Positions 32,251-41,118 of a stretch of DNA of 64,000 nucleotides are shown here, piece after piece. The stretch's first letter is position 1; each line of letters opens with the position of its first letter. The stretch is from Streptomyces sp. H27-H5. Its GTDB lineage: Bacteria; Actinomycetota; Actinomycetes; Streptomycetales; Streptomycetaceae. The translations under genes and the position numbers were made by a program. The stretch spans positions 1 to 64,000 of the forward strand of contig NZ_JAPNLK010000053.1 in the NCBI RefSeq assembly GCF_026627505.1. Direction: 5' to 3'. The notes beneath the pieces are model-generated. The model was not told the origin of the DNA, did not search any database, and saw only the letters and a list, made by a program, of their open reading frames with translations.

Positions 32251-32396
32251 GCCGCCTCCCACTTTCTCTAAGAACACAGTGCGCTCTGCGCCGCGCCGCC
32301 ATCGTACTTTTCGGTAACCGGATCTGGTGGGTTCAAGCCGAGTTTTCTCGCGGTACGGACCACCCTGACCCGCTGGTCAGCGCCTTTCCGCGGCGG

Positions 32397-32612
32397 TCAG
32401 CGGTAGTCGTCCTCGTCGAGGGGGACCACGCGGGCCTGCTCGGCGGCGTCCCCGTCGGTCGCCTCGTCGAGGTCGGCCCCCGTGATCGGGTCGTCTTCGA
32501 GGGGCTGGAGTTCGATGTGCTGCTCCGCGGCATCCGCCTCGGGCGTCTCCGGGTCGAGGTCCTCCCGGAGCCGCTCCCGGAAGGTGTCCGGTTCGGCTGG
32601 GTCGACAGTCAT
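32397..32612 (-). CDS. Small acidic hypothetical protein
   Basis: The protein has 71 residues with a very acidic composition (MTVDPAEPDTFRERLREDLDPETPEADAAEQ ... RVVPLDEDDYR). No fold, membrane segment or metal site is visible. GAGGGGAG stands before ATG 32612. It is probably a conserved Streptomyces small protein of unknown role, divergent from the downstream hydrolase gene. Confidence 0.7.
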   Translation of the reverse strand: MTVDPAEPDTFRERLREDLDPETPEADAAEQHIELQPLEDDPITGADLDEATDGDAAEQARVVPLDEDDYR

Positions 32613-32718
32613 CGCGCTCCCCTCGCCTTCGCTCGTACTACGAGCCTAGGAGGATCGCGACCGCGACGCCAGGTGGTCCTGTGACCGCCGGCACAAGGGG
32701 GCGAGCGTGATCGTCTCG

Positions 32719-32730
32719 TAACATTGCCCC
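32719..32730 (+). promoter_or_regulatory. -10 TAACAT, leaderless hydrolase gene
   Basis: TAACAT (32719-32724) ends six bases before ATG 32731. No ribosome site is present. Confidence 0.45.
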
Positions 32731-33720
32731 ATGTCTTCGACCGAGCTGCCGGGTGTGCGGTCCACCGTCGAGGCGTCCTCCCAGGTGGGAGGCGTCCGGG
32801 TGGCCGAGGGAGAGCGTCTGCGCACGGAACGGTTCCCCGGCCTGGAGCTGAACGTGCGATTCCGGCCCTCCTCGAAGGAGGGGCTGCCGCCCGCGCTGTT
32901 CGTGCACGGGCTCGGCGGATCCTCGCAGAACTGGTCGGCGCTGATGGAGCGTCTGGCCGACGAGGTCGACGGCGAGGCCGTCGACCTGCCCGGCTTCGGC
33001 TGGTCCCCGCCACCCGCCGACCGCGACTACTCGATCAACGGCTTCGCCCGCGCCGTCGTCCGACACCTCGACGCGGCCGGCCGCGGACCGGTGCACCTGT
33101 TCGGCAACTCGCTCGGCGGAGCCGTCTCCACCCGGGTCGCGGCCGCCCGCCCCGACCTGGTGCGCAGCCTGACGCTCGTCTCGCCCGCGCTGCCCGAACT
33201 GCGCGTGCAGCGCTCGGCGGTGCCGACCGCCCTGCTGGCCATGCCGGGCATGGCGCCCCTGCTGCTGCGCCTCACCAGGGGGTTGACCGCCGAACAGCGC
33301 ACCCGGGGGGTGACGGGCCTCTGTTACGGCGACCCCTCACGGGTGACACCGGAGGGTTTCGAGGCGGCCGTCGAGGAGATGGCGCGCCGCATGGCGCTCC
33401 CGTACTTCTGGGAGGCGATGACCCGTTCGTCGCGCGGGATCGTCGACGCGTACACCCTCGGCGGGCAGCACGGGTTGTGGCGACAGGCCCAACGCGTGCT
33501 CGCGCCCACGCTGTTGGTCTACGGTGGCCGGGACCAGTTGGTCTCGTACCGAATGGCGCGCAAGGCGGCCGCGGCCTTCCGGGGTTCGCGGCTGGTGTGT
33601 CTGCCGGAGGCGGGTCACGTGGCGATGATGGAGTATCCCGAGGTGGTCGCGGCCGCTTTCCGGGAGTTGTTGCGAGACGCACAAGAACCGACACACGGCG
33701 AAGAAGATGGTAGAGGCTGA
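32731..33720 (+). CDS. Alpha/beta-hydrolase
   Basis: The protein has 329 residues. Motifs are ALFVHGLGGSSQNW (oxyanion), AVDLPGFGWS, FGNSLGGAVS (nucleophile Ser about 132), acid in LVYGGRDQLVS and His in LPEAGHVAMMEYP. The cap domain is about 160-250. It is probably an esterase or epoxide-hydrolase-like enzyme; substrate unknown. The DUF3152 gene starts five bases after its stop, so the two are co-transcribed. Confidence 0.88.
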   Translation: MSSTELPGVRSTVEASSQVGGVRVAEGERLRTERFPGLELNVRFRPSSKEGLPPALFVHGLGGSSQNWSALMERLADEVDGEAVDLPGFGWSPPPADRDYSINGFARAVVRHLDAAGRGPVHLFGNSLGGAVSTRVAAARPDLVRSLTLVSPALPELRVQRSAVPTALLAMPGMAPLLLRLTRGLTAEQRTRGVTGLCYGDPSRVTPEGFEAAVEEMARRMALPYFWEAMTRSSRGIVDAYTLGGQHGLWRQAQRVLAPTLLVYGGRDQLVSYRMARKAAAAFRGSRLVCLPEAGHVAMMEYPEVVAAAFRELLRDAQEPTHGEEDGRG

Positions 33721-33725
33721 GGCGC

Positions 33726-35162
33726 GTGGGACGACATAGTCGCAAGGACTCCGCCCCGGAGCGGCCCGGGCCGCCCGCGGAGCCCACGCCCTTCGAGGCG
33801 TTCGATCCGCCCGGGGTCTTCGGGGACTCCGGGCCCTTCGAGGACCCGGCGCTCCTCGACGAGCCGGGGGTCTTCGGGCAGTACGAGGCGCCCGCGCCCC
33901 GCCGTACACCGCCGCCGTACGTCCCGCGGGCCGGTGCCGGTCCGGCCGGTCGGGCACCCGAACCCACCGTCGCGCACCAGGGGTTCGCGTCCCCCGCCCC
34001 GCAGGCGCGGCCCGCCGGGCATCCCGAGCAGCGCGAGTCCGGTGGCGCGTGGGGCGCGAGCGCCTTCACCGCCACCGGCTCGGTGTTCGCGGACCGGCCC
34101 GGCGTCCCGCGGGCCCGGGCGGCCGCCCCGCCGGCCCGGGACACCGACACCCCGGCCTTCGGCACTCCCGCCGTCGGCTTCCCGAAGATCACCCTGGCGC
34201 CGGCCGCCGCGCCGCCGGCCGCCGATCCCGGCGAGGCCCGCGTCGCCACCGGCGCACAGGGCCTGATCCCCGGGCCCCGGACGCCCGAGGCCTCCCCCGG
34301 CGCGGGCGGCGACGCCCCCGGGAAGCCGGCCACCGGTCGCGCCAGGAAGGTCCGCGCCTACACCGGGGTGGCCGCGGCGGCCGTCACGGCCGTGCTGGCC
34401 GTCGTGGTGGCCACGCAGGTGATCGCCGAGGGCGAGGCGGAGCGGAAGACGAAGGCGGGCCCCGAGGACAGCCAGGGTCGCGCTGTGCCGGGGCAGTCGC
34501 CGGCCTCCCGCTCGGACGACCGCCTCAAGCCCGACGCGCCGGCGCCGGCGCCGGTGGAGCTGACGTACGACCAGAAGATGGCGCTGCAACTTCCCATCGA
34601 CGCGAAGCTGGCCGGCCCGGGCGCCTTCGACACCGTGCCGGGCGTGGCCAAGGCGCCGGGCAAGGGCAGGCTCGTGCGCTACCGGGTGGACGTGGAGCAG
34701 AAGCTGGGGCTGGACGCCCAGCTCTTCGCGGAGGCGGTGCACCGCACCCTCAACGACCCGCGGAGCTGGGGCCACAACGGCGCGATGACCTTCGAGCGGG
34801 TGCCGGGCGGCGAGTCGGACTTCGTGATCACCCTGGCCAGTCCGGGCACCACCGGCGTGTGGTGCGCGAAGTCGGGTCTGGACACCACGGTCGACAACGT
34901 GTCCTGCGACTCCGCCTCCACCGAGCGCGTCATGATCAACGCCTTCCGCTGGGCGCAGGGCTCGCCCACCTACGGCGCGAACCAGATGTTCGCGTACCGG
35001 CAGATGCTCATCAACCACGAGGTCGGGCACCGGCTCGGTCACGGGCACGCGAACTGCCGGACGCCCGGCGAGCTCGCGCCGATCATGCAGCAGCAGACCA
35101 AGTCGCTCGACATCGACAACATCCAGTGCAAGCCCAACCCGTGGGTCTTTCCCGGGAGTTGA
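33726..35162 (+). CDS. DUF3152 protein, putative membrane-anchored metallopeptidase
   Basis: The protein has 478 residues. Residues 1-205 are proline-rich and disordered. A single membrane helix lies near 213-236 (AYTGVAAAAVTAVLAVVVATQVIA). The extracellular DUF3152 domain occupies about 275-478. It carries NHEVGHRLGHGHANC, a zincin-like HExxHxxGxxH variant, near residue 435. The HEVGHRLGHGH pattern supports a metallopeptidase fold, although no activity is known to me. GTG 33726 follows the hydrolase stop by five bases. Mycobacterial Rv3207c is the positional counterpart. Confidence 0.9.
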   Translation: MGRHSRKDSAPERPGPPAEPTPFEAFDPPGVFGDSGPFEDPALLDEPGVFGQYEAPAPRRTPPPYVPRAGAGPAGRAPEPTVAHQGFASPAPQARPAGHPEQRESGGAWGASAFTATGSVFADRPGVPRARAAAPPARDTDTPAFGTPAVGFPKITLAPAAAPPAADPGEARVATGAQGLIPGPRTPEASPGAGGDAPGKPATGRARKVRAYTGVAAAAVTAVLAVVVATQVIAEGEAERKTKAGPEDSQGRAVPGQSPASRSDDRLKPDAPAPAPVELTYDQKMALQLPIDAKLAGPGAFDTVPGVAKAPGKGRLVRYRVDVEQKLGLDAQLFAEAVHRTLNDPRSWGHNGAMTFERVPGGESDFVITLASPGTTGVWCAKSGLDTTVDNVSCDSASTERVMINAFRWAQGSPTYGANQMFAYRQMLINHEVGHRLGHGHANCRTPGELAPIMQQQTKSLDIDNIQCKPNPWVFPGS

Positions 35163-35171
35163 TTTCCGGCG

Positions 35172-35208
35172 TTGACAAGCTGTCCGATGGTCGGTAATTG
35201 TTCTCCGC
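35172..35208 (+). promoter_or_regulatory. Consensus promoter of the ABC-transporter leader ORF
   Basis: TTGACA (35172-35177), 17 bases, TAATTG (35195-35200), and then eight bases to ATG 35209. This is close to a vegetative consensus promoter and would give a leaderless transcript starting at the small ORF. Confidence 0.6.
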
Positions 35209-35304
35209 ATGTCGCACCGCCACACCACCGCCGCGAGCGCCGCCATAGAGCTGGCGCTCCTCGGTGTGGCCGCGCACAGCGTGGCCGACATCTTCTGTCG
35301 CTGA
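35209..35304 (+). CDS. 31-residue leaderless small ORF upstream of peptide transporter
   Basis: The ORF encodes 31 residues, beginning MSHRHTTAASAAIELALLGV and ending SVADIFCR. Its ATG lies eight bases after a good promoter. The centre is hydrophobic (IELALLGVAAHSVADIF), and a cysteine codon is next to the last. The stop is followed after 37 bases by a hairpin with a T5 tract, and 216 bases later by the substrate-binding protein gene. This is the arrangement of a leader peptide with attenuator. It could instead be a small membrane-active peptide. Confidence 0.55.
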   Translation: MSHRHTTAASAAIELALLGVAAHSVADIFCR

Positions 35305-35341
35305 CGCCTGCCTGAGCGCGCGACGCCCTTCACCGTTCTTC

Positions 35342-35383
35342 GCCGCGCCCGGGTGCATCCGCCCGCAGGCGCGGCCCCTTTTT
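35342..35383 (+). terminator. Intrinsic terminator/attenuator upstream of ABC operon
   Basis: GCCGCGCC (35342-35349) pairs with GGCGCGGC (35368-35375), with an inner CGGG/CCCG extension (35350-35353/35362-35365) and a CA bulge. CCC and five T residues follow (35379-35383). A U tract is uncommon in this genome. It separates the small leader ORF from the transporter operon. Confidence 0.65.
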
Positions 35384-35520
35384 CGACATGACCCCGGTAC
35401 GGCGCGATCACTCGCGCCGGGACCTCCCGCTGTCGGGACGTCCACCGGTGTGATCTCGGCGGCTGCCCCTCGCGTGGCATTCCTCCCCGATTCGCATCAC
35501 GCCGAGAGGTCCCTTCTCCC

Positions 35521-37260
35521 ATGCTCCGTCAGTCCCACACATCGCGCCGCGTGGCCGCGGTCGCCGTCAGCCTCGTACTGGCCGGGGGCGCCGCCGCCTG
35601 CGGGCCCAAGGACGCGGCGGACCGGGCCGGCTCCGGCGACAAGGCCGGCGCCACCGGCGGCGCCCCCGCCAAGGGCGGCACCCTCACCGTCCTCAACGCC
35701 GACCCCCAGAGCGACTTCGACCCGGCGCGGCTCTACACCTCCGGCGGCGGAAACGTTCCTTCGCTGGTGTTCCGGACCCTCACCACCCGCAACCGCGAGG
35801 ACGGCGCGGCCGGCGCCAAGGTCGTGCCCGACCTGGCCACCGACCTCGGCAAGCCGAACGCGGACGCCACCGAGTGGACGTACACCCTCAAGGACGGGCT
35901 GAAGTACGAGGACGGCACCCCGATCACCACCGCCGACATCAAGTACGGCATCGAGCGGTCCTTCGCCGCCGAGCTGTCCGGCGGCGCCCCCTACCTGCGG
36001 GACTGGCTGGTCGGCGGCGAGGCGTACCAGGGCCCCTACAAGGACGGCGGCAAGGGCCTCGACTCCATCGTCGTGCCCGACGCGAAGACGATCACCTTCA
36101 AGCTGCGCAAGCCCGAGGGGGAGTTCCCCTTCCTCGCCACCCAGACCCAGTTCGCGCCGGTTCCCAAGGCCAAGGACACCGGGGCCGCGTACGAGCAGCA
36201 CCCGGTCTCCTCCGGCCCGTACAAGGTCGTCAAGAACGACAACGACGGCGAACACCTCGTCCTGGACCGCAACCCGCACTGGGACGAGAAGACCGACGAG
36301 GAGCGCAAGGCCTACCCGGACAAGATCGACGTCCGCTCCGGCCTCGACGCCGCCGTCATCAACCAGCGCCTGACCACCAGCTCCGGCGCCGACGCCGCCG
36401 CCGTCACCACCGACACCAACCTCGGGCCCGCCGAACTCGCCCAGATCGGCGACAACAAGGAGCTCGCCGCCCGGGTCGGCACCGGCCACTTCGGCTACAT
36501 CAACTACCTGGCCTTCAACCCCAAGGTGGCCCCCTTCGACAACCCGAAGGTCCGCCAGGCCATCTCGTACGCGATCAACCGCACCAGCGTGATCAACGCG
36601 GCGGGCGGCTCCGCGCTCGCCGAACCGGCGACCACCTTCCTCCCCGAGCAGCAGGCCTTCGGCTTCACCAAGTACGACCACTTCCCCGCGGGCAAGACCG
36701 GCGACCCGGCCAAGGCCAGGGAACTGCTGAAGGAAGCCGGCTTCCCCGACGGCGTCGACGTCACGCTGACCCACTCCACCCAGCAGAACCGGCAGACCAG
36801 CCCCGAGGTCGCCACCGCCGTACAGCAGGCGCTCGCCGCCGCCGGGATCCGGGTCAAGCTGGAGGGCCTGGAGAACAACGCCTTCAACGAGAAGCGCTGG
36901 GACGCCAAGAACACCCCCGGCTTCTTCATCTCCCGCTGGGGCGCCGACTGGCCCTCCGGCGCACCCTTCCTCGCGCCGATCTTCGACGGCCGACAGATCG
37001 TCACCAACGGCTCCAACTACAACCACGCGCAGCTCGACGACCCCGCCGTGAACACCGAGATCGACGAGATCGCCAAGCTGACCGACCTGGAGGCCGCCGG
37101 CAAGCGCTGGGGCGCCCTCGACCGGAAGATCGGCGAGCAGGCCCTGGACGTGCCCCTCTTCCACCCCGTCTACAAGCGGCTCGTCGGCAAGGACGTCAAG
37201 AACGTCGTCATCAGCGACTGGACCGGCGTCCTCGACATCTCGCAGGTATCGGTCAAGTGA
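35521..37260 (+). CDS. ABC transporter substrate-binding lipoprotein (oligopeptide family)
   Basis: The protein has 579 residues. Signal peptide MLRQSHTSRRVAAVAVSLVLAGGAAAC carries a lipobox with Cys about 27. The mature part is a family 5 solute-binding protein: GGTLTVLNADPQSDFDPARLYTSGG, TNREDGAAGAKVVPDLATDL, YTLKDGLKYEDGTPITTADIKYGIERSF, and RLVGKDVKN near the end. Substrates are probably peptides; nickel or other ligands cannot be excluded. The operon is SBP, two permeases and a fused ATPase, all overlapping by four bases. Expression may be governed by the upstream leader/attenuator. Confidence 0.92.
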   Translation: MLRQSHTSRRVAAVAVSLVLAGGAAACGPKDAADRAGSGDKAGATGGAPAKGGTLTVLNADPQSDFDPARLYTSGGGNVPSLVFRTLTTRNREDGAAGAKVVPDLATDLGKPNADATEWTYTLKDGLKYEDGTPITTADIKYGIERSFAAELSGGAPYLRDWLVGGEAYQGPYKDGGKGLDSIVVPDAKTITFKLRKPEGEFPFLATQTQFAPVPKAKDTGAAYEQHPVSSGPYKVVKNDNDGEHLVLDRNPHWDEKTDEERKAYPDKIDVRSGLDAAVINQRLTTSSGADAAAVTTDTNLGPAELAQIGDNKELAARVGTGHFGYINYLAFNPKVAPFDNPKVRQAISYAINRTSVINAAGGSALAEPATTFLPEQQAFGFTKYDHFPAGKTGDPAKARELLKEAGFPDGVDVTLTHSTQQNRQTSPEVATAVQQALAAAGIRVKLEGLENNAFNEKRWDAKNTPGFFISRWGADWPSGAPFLAPIFDGRQIVTNGSNYNHAQLDDPAVNTEIDEIAKLTDLEAAGKRWGALDRKIGEQALDVPLFHPVYKRLVGKDVKNVVISDWTGVLDISQVSVK

Positions 37261-38249
37261 CGCTCCTCGCCGACCGGTCGGCGCCCGCGCCCGGGGCACT
37301 CGCCCCGGGCGCGGGCGCCGCGCGGCAGGTCTGGCGGCGACTGCGCACACGGCCCTCCGCCGTCGCGTCCGCCGCCGTCCTGACCCTCCTCGTCCTGCTC
37401 GCCCTCGCCGCACCCCTGCTCGCCCAGCTCGCCGGCCAGGACCCCAACGCCTACCACGACGACCTCGTCGACTCGGCGCGCGGCGGTGTCCCCCTCGGTT
37501 CCCTCGGCGGGATCTCCGCCGACCACTGGCTCGGGGTCGAACCCGGCACCGGCCGGGACCTGTTCACCCGGCTCCTGCACGGAGCCCGGATCTCGCTCCT
37601 CGTCGCCCTCGGGGCCACCGCCGTCCAGGTCACCGTCGGCATCGCGGCCGGACTGACCGCCGCCCTCGGCAACCGCGCCGTCGCCACCCTGATCGGCCGG
37701 ACCACCGACGTCATGATCGCCCTGCCCATGCTGGTGCTCGGCGTCGCGCTGACCGCCGTGGTCCCGCCGGACTTCCCCCGGCCCCTGCTGCTGATCCTCG
37801 TCATCGGACTGCTCGGCTGGGGCGGCACCGCCCGCATGGTGCGCGCCCAGACCCTGGCCCTGCGCGAGCTGGACTTCGTCGCCGCCGCCCGACTGTCCGG
37901 CAACGGCACCCTGCGGATCGCCCGCCGCGAACTGCTGCCCTCGCTGGCCGCGCCCGTGATCACCCTCGCCGCGATCAACGTGCCGACCAACATGGTGGTC
38001 GAGGCCTCGCTGTCCTTCCTCGGCGTCGGCGTGAAGCCGCCCACCCCGTCCTGGGGGCAGATGCTCTCCGGCGCCCAGACCTGGTTCCGCGCCGACCCGA
38101 CGTACGTCCTGCTGCCCGCCGGGATGCTGTTCGTCACCGTGCTCGCCTTCACCGTCCTCGGTGACGCCGTCCGCACGGCCCTCGACCCCCGAGAGGCCTC
38201 ACGGCTGCGGGTCGGCACCCGCGCCGGCCGAAAGGAGCGGAAGGCATGA
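37257..38249 (+). CDS. ABC transporter permease (DppC/OppC type)
   Basis: The protein has 330 residues and about six membrane helices (e.g. AVASAAVLTLLVLLALAAPLLAQL; ISLLVALGATAVQVTVGIAAGL). The BPD_transp_1 motif EAA-like loop is LDFVAAARLSGNGTLRIARRELLPSLAAPV. The start GTG 37257 overlaps the SBP stop by four bases. The N-terminus is OppC-like with a periplasmic loop (ARGGVPLGSLGGISADHWLGVEPGTGRD). It forms a channel with the next gene product. Confidence 0.9.
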   Translation: MTLLADRSAPAPGALAPGAGAARQVWRRLRTRPSAVASAAVLTLLVLLALAAPLLAQLAGQDPNAYHDDLVDSARGGVPLGSLGGISADHWLGVEPGTGRDLFTRLLHGARISLLVALGATAVQVTVGIAAGLTAALGNRAVATLIGRTTDVMIALPMLVLGVALTAVVPPDFPRPLLLILVIGLLGWGGTARMVRAQTLALRELDFVAAARLSGNGTLRIARRELLPSLAAPVITLAAINVPTNMVVEASLSFLGVGVKPPTPSWGQMLSGAQTWFRADPTYVLLPAGMLFVTVLAFTVLGDAVRTALDPREASRLRVGTRAGRKERKA

Positions 38250-39238
38250 CCCGCTTCGTCCTCCAACGGACCGGCGGCGCACTCCTCGTGCTGCTCACCC
38301 TGTCCATCGCCGTCTACCTCCTCTTCTACGTCGCACCCGGCGACCCCGCCCGCCTCGCCTGCGGGGAGCGCTGCGACCCGACGCAGATCGCCCAGGTCCG
38401 CTCACAGCTCGGGCTCGACGACTCGGTGATCGAGCAGTACCTGCACTTCCTCCAGGGCCTCGTGGCCGGCCGGGACTACTCCGCCGGCGCCGGACTGACC
38501 CTGCACTGCGACGCGCCCTGCCTCGGATTCTCGTACCAGAACGACCGGCAGGTCACCGAACTGCTGCTGGACCGGCTCCCCGCCACCGTGTCGCTGGCGC
38601 TCGGCGCGCTCGTGATCTGGCTCGTCATCGGCGTCGGCACCGGCCTGCTGTCCGCCCTGCGGCGCGGCGGGATCACCGAGCGGGTGCTGACCGTCCTCAC
38701 CCTCGCCGGCACCGGGACGCCCGTCTTCATCCTCGGACTGCTGGTGCTCATGGTCGTCTGCGCCTACCTGCGCTGGCTGCCGTTCCCCACCTACGTGCCC
38801 TTCGACGAGGACCCCGAACAGTGGGCCTGGAACCTGCTGCTGCCCTGGGTCACCCTCGGCTTCTTCGAGAGCGCCAAGTACGCCAGGGTGACGCGCAGCG
38901 CCACCCTGGAAACACTCGCCGAGGACCACATCCGCACCTTCCGCGCCTACGGCGTGGGCGAACGCCGGATCGTCACCCGCCACGCCCTGCGCGGCGCGGT
39001 CGCCCCGGTGATCGCGCTGAGCGCCGTGGACTTCGGGACGATGATCGGCGGCGCGGTGCTGACCGAGTCGCTGTTCGGCATCCCCGGACTCGGCAAGACC
39101 CTGATCGACGGGGTCCGGGTGGTGGACCTGCCCGTGGTCGTGGGCGTCACCCTGGCCATCGGCACCGCCGTCGTGGTCGCGGGCGCCGTCGCCGACCTGC
39201 TGTACGCCGTCGCGGACCGAAGGGTGGCCCTGACATGA
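38246..39238 (+). CDS. ABC transporter permease (DppB/OppB type)
   Basis: The protein has 330 residues and six membrane helices. The start MTRFVLQRTGGALLVLLTLSIAVYLLFYVAPGDPARL is the OppB signature, and EDHIRTFRAYGVGERRIVTRHALRGAVAPV is the ATPase-coupling loop. A cysteine-containing periplasmic segment (LACGERCDPTQ; LHCDAPCLGF) is somewhat unusual and could form disulfides. ATG 38246 overlaps the preceding stop (ATGA). Confidence 0.9.
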   Translation: MTRFVLQRTGGALLVLLTLSIAVYLLFYVAPGDPARLACGERCDPTQIAQVRSQLGLDDSVIEQYLHFLQGLVAGRDYSAGAGLTLHCDAPCLGFSYQNDRQVTELLLDRLPATVSLALGALVIWLVIGVGTGLLSALRRGGITERVLTVLTLAGTGTPVFILGLLVLMVVCAYLRWLPFPTYVPFDEDPEQWAWNLLLPWVTLGFFESAKYARVTRSATLETLAEDHIRTFRAYGVGERRIVTRHALRGAVAPVIALSAVDFGTMIGGAVLTESLFGIPGLGKTLIDGVRVVDLPVVVGVTLAIGTAVVVAGAVADLLYAVADRRVALT

Positions 39239-40881
39239 GCGAACCACTGGTGGAGGTACGCGACCTCGTGGTCGACTTCCCGGTCGGCGCGCCGGGGGAG
39301 TGGCTCCGGGCCGTGGACGGGGTCTCGCTGACCCTGGACGCGGGCGGCGCCCTGGGCATCGTCGGCGAGTCCGGCAGCGGCAAGTCCACCGTGGCCGCCG
39401 CCCTGTTGGGCCTGCACCACGGGACCGGGACCCGAGTGACCGGCACCGTCCGGGTCGCCGGCACCGACCTGGCCGGCGCCGGCGCGCCGCAGCTGCGCGC
39501 CCTGCGCGGGGGCACGGCCGCCATGGTCTTCCAGGACCCGCTGAGCTCCCTCGACCCGTACTACGCCATCGGCGACCAGATCGCCGAGGTGTACCGGGTC
39601 CACGCCGACGTCTCCCGTCGGACGGCCCGGGCCCGCGCCGTGGAGGTGCTGGACCGCGTCGGCATCCCCGACGCCGTGCGCCGCTCCCGCGCCCGACCGC
39701 ACGAGTTCAGCGGCGGCATGCGCCAGCGCGCCCTCATCGCCATGGCCCTGGCCTGCGAACCGAGGCTGCTGATCGCCGACGAACCCACCACCGCCCTCGA
39801 CGTCACCGTCCAGGCGCAGATCCTCGACCTGCTCCACGGACTGCGCGAGGAACGGGGCCTGGGCCTGCTGCTCGTCACCCACGACGTGGGCGTGGCCGCC
39901 GAGAACGTCGACGAACTGCTCGTCATGCGCGACGGCCGGGCCGTGGAACGCGGGCCCGTCGGTCGGGTACTGGCCGAGCCCGCCGACCCGTACACCCGCG
40001 ACCTCCTCGACGCCGTCCCCCGCCTCGACGCACCGCGCCCGTCGCGGCTGCGGCCCGCACCCGACGAGCCGGCCCCCGTCGTCGAGGCCTTCGCCCTGCG
40101 CAGGGAGTTCGGCCGGGGCAAGCACGCCGTCACCGCCGTCGACGGCGTCTCGCTGGTCGTGCGCGCCGGCGAGACGCTCGGCATCGTCGGGGAGAGCGGC
40201 AGCGGCAAGAGCACCCTGGGCCGGATGCTCGTCGGGCTCCTGGAACCGAGCACGGGCGAGGTACGGCACACCGGCGACGCGACCGCGACCGGCGCGGCCG
40301 CGCGCGACGGCATCCCGCACGGCGTCCAGATGGTCTTCCAGGACCCGGTGTCCTCGCTCAACCCGCGCCGCGCGATCGGCGAGTCCATCGCGGACCCGCT
40401 GCGCGCGGCCGGCGAGCGCGACGAGTCCGCGATCCGGGCCCGGGTCGCGGAACTGCTGGAACGCGTCGGGCTGGAGGCCGCCCACCACGACCGCTACCCG
40501 CACGAGTTCAGCGGCGGCCAACGCCAGCGCGTCGGCATCGCCCGCGCCCTGGCCCCCCGGCCCCGCCTGATCGTCTGCGACGAACCCGTCTCCGCCCTCG
40601 ACGTCACCACCCAGGCGCAGGTCACCGCCCTGCTGGCGGAACTCCAACGGGAACTCGGCATCGCGCTCGTCTTCATCGCCCACGACCTGGCGGTGGTCCG
40701 GCAGGTGAGCGACCGGGTGGCGGTGATGCGGGCCGGGCGGATCGTCGAGGAGGGCCCGGTCGACGAGGTCTACGACCGGCCGCGCGACCCGTACACCCGC
40801 CGGCTGCTCGCGGCCGTCCCGGCCCTGGACCCGGAGCGGGCCGGCGACCGCCGCTCCTCGCGACAGGAGGCCTACGCCTGA
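39235..40881 (+). CDS. Fused OppD-OppF-type ABC ATPase
   Basis: The protein has 548 residues and two complete ABC domains joined head to tail. Domain 1 (about 1-260) has GESGSGKSTV (Walker A), EFSGGMRQRALIAMAL (signature), LLIADEPTTALDVT (Walker B) and THDVG. Domain 2 (about 285-540) repeats GESGSGKSTLGRML, EFSGGQRQRVGIARAL, LIVCDEPVSALDVT and AHDLAV. It drives import through the two permeases. It replaces separate OppD and OppF subunits. ATG 39235 overlaps the permease stop. A hairpin follows. Confidence 0.93.
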   Translation: MSEPLVEVRDLVVDFPVGAPGEWLRAVDGVSLTLDAGGALGIVGESGSGKSTVAAALLGLHHGTGTRVTGTVRVAGTDLAGAGAPQLRALRGGTAAMVFQDPLSSLDPYYAIGDQIAEVYRVHADVSRRTARARAVEVLDRVGIPDAVRRSRARPHEFSGGMRQRALIAMALACEPRLLIADEPTTALDVTVQAQILDLLHGLREERGLGLLLVTHDVGVAAENVDELLVMRDGRAVERGPVGRVLAEPADPYTRDLLDAVPRLDAPRPSRLRPAPDEPAPVVEAFALRREFGRGKHAVTAVDGVSLVVRAGETLGIVGESGSGKSTLGRMLVGLLEPSTGEVRHTGDATATGAAARDGIPHGVQMVFQDPVSSLNPRRAIGESIADPLRAAGERDESAIRARVAELLERVGLEAAHHDRYPHEFSGGQRQRVGIARALAPRPRLIVCDEPVSALDVTTQAQVTALLAELQRELGIALVFIAHDLAVVRQVSDRVAVMRAGRIVEEGPVDEVYDRPRDPYTRRLLAAVPALDPERAGDRRSSRQEAYA

Positions 40882-40927
40882 GCCGTCTCTTCCGGATCGT
40901 GCCGGGGCCGCGGCGCCCGTGCCCCGC

Positions 40928-40957
40928 GGCCTGCGGCAAAAGGGCCGCAGGCCCTTT
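40928..40957 (+). terminator. Terminator after the ABC transporter operon
   Basis: GGCCTGCGGC (40928-40937) pairs with GCCGCAGGCC (40944-40953) around AAAAGG, followed by CTTTC. Confidence 0.75.
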
Positions 40958-41118
40958 CTAGCGTGCTCGAACGCGAACCGTACGGGAAAGTTACGACTCT
41001 TCACCCCTTCCGGTGGCGCGACGGACAACCGTCCGTCGCGCCATCCGCATATCCGCTTGAGTTTCTTCCGCAGCGGGTCCCCGGACCGACGGAGGCCGCT
41101 CGCGACGGGAGAACGGGG

